Notes under the pieces: model-generated
Told to the model about the DNA's origin: nothing
What the model saw: only the letters and a program-made list of their open reading frames with translations
The model's database searches: none
Assembly (NCBI GenBank): GCA_046496745.1
Contig: JAWOGQ010000083.1
Coordinates: forward strand, 1 to 6,078
From: JBNJGT01 sp046496745
GTDB taxonomy: Archaea > Nanobdellota > Nanobdellia > Woesearchaeales > JACJVW01
Direction: 5' to 3'
Length of the DNA stretch: 6,078 nt
In this document: positions 5,823 to 6,078 of the stretch, one piece after another
How the letters are laid out: every line of letters starts with the position of its first letter
Position numbering within the stretch: position 1 is the first letter of the stretch
Position numbers and translations under genes: made by a program

Positions 5823-6078
5823 ATGCTCCAATCAACATTCGTGCATATTCCAAAAGTCGGCAAAAGATTCGAAGAAAGGATCTGGGCCCATGTGCGGGAT
5901 TGGGAAGAGTTTCTTGACAAATACGAAGACCTTGACATACCAGTCTCAAAAAAGATACATCTTGCGTGTTATGTAAAAAAATCATTTGAACCATACAGGA
6001 ACGGAGACATACGATTCTTTGGCAACCTGCTTGAACCCGCCCTTCACTGGCGCGCATACCCCCATTGCAAGAGGGTTG
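5823..6078 (+). CDS. YprB-like ribonuclease-H-fold exonuclease, 3' partial
   Basis: Only the first 85 codons are in the window; the frame is open at the right edge. It begins MLQSTFVHIPKVGKRFEERI, followed by W..V.DWEEFL, which is the helix-hairpin-helix-like N-terminal region (FxhxPGxGxxxExxLW...WxDFL pattern) of YprB-type proteins. RFFGNLLEPALHWRAYPHC (64-82) matches the segment that normally comes just before the DnaQ-like exonuclease core starting with a FLDIET motif, which would be encoded just beyond the edge. The expected role is a 3'-5' exonuclease-like or RNase-H-fold nuclease with unclear substrate. In place of the usual PGIG it has PKVG. The start follows a well-placed TATA box. 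Because the catalytic domain is not visible, the family call rests on the N-terminal pattern only. Confidence 0.68.
   Translation, partial: MLQSTFVHIPKVGKRFEERIWAHVRDWEEFLDKYEDLDIPVSKKIHLACYVKKSFEPYRNGDIRFFGNLLEPALHWRAYPHCKRV

Noticed and set aside
5818..6057. Open frame on the - strand opposite the YprB-like gene
   Set aside because: It shows no recognisable motif. The + strand frame has the YprB N-terminal pattern and a well-placed TATA box.

Overview
This window is from an archaeon. The evidence is BRE/TATA-type promoters whose TATA centre lies 26-28 bases upstream of start codons (leaderless genes), Shine-Dalgarno motifs only inside an operon, and archaeal-type genes: a diphthamide ligase, a DUF357 protein, a KaiC/RAD55-like ATPase, a dolichol-phosphate-sugar synthase with a GtrA tail, and a YprB-type nuclease. 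The base composition is moderately AT-rich. I cannot place the lineage; euryarchaeal or DPANN-like groups are both possible. The window is densely coding, with no intergenic stretch over 60 bases and no sign of tRNA, rRNA, CRISPR or insertion elements.

Positions 1-3387 (+ strand) look like one four-gene transcription unit. First is a 5'-truncated gene for a fusion protein: a glutamine amidotransferase/asparagine-synthetase-like module joined to a complete diphthine-ammonia ligase (Dph6) module. It is followed by a single-domain KaiC/RAD55-like ATPase with an unusual Walker A (Gly to Cys), a flavodoxin, and a small DUF357 protein whose Shine-Dalgarno lies inside the flavodoxin gene. Spacings are 14 nt, 1 nt and a 14-nt overlap.

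Positions 3377-5784 hold a divergent pair. The - strand gene encodes a dolichol-phosphate-sugar synthase (GT2 plus GtrA membrane domain). The + strand gene encodes a GT39/PMT-type membrane glycosyltransferase. The first enzyme would make the lipid-linked sugar that the second consumes. The 53-base gap between them contains a single near-perfect 20-bp palindrome centred on TTTATAAA, placed so that the same TATA element can drive both genes leaderlessly. The GT2 gene overlaps the DUF357 gene tail-to-tail by 11 bases.

From 5823 to the window end is the start of a YprB-like ribonuclease-H-fold exonuclease gene, cut by the edge, with its own TATA box and a leaderless start.

The most notable points are the AsnB-like/Dph6 fusion, which suggests glutamine-fed amidation of diphthine; the symmetrical shared promoter; and the Cys-substituted Walker A ATPase next to a flavodoxin.
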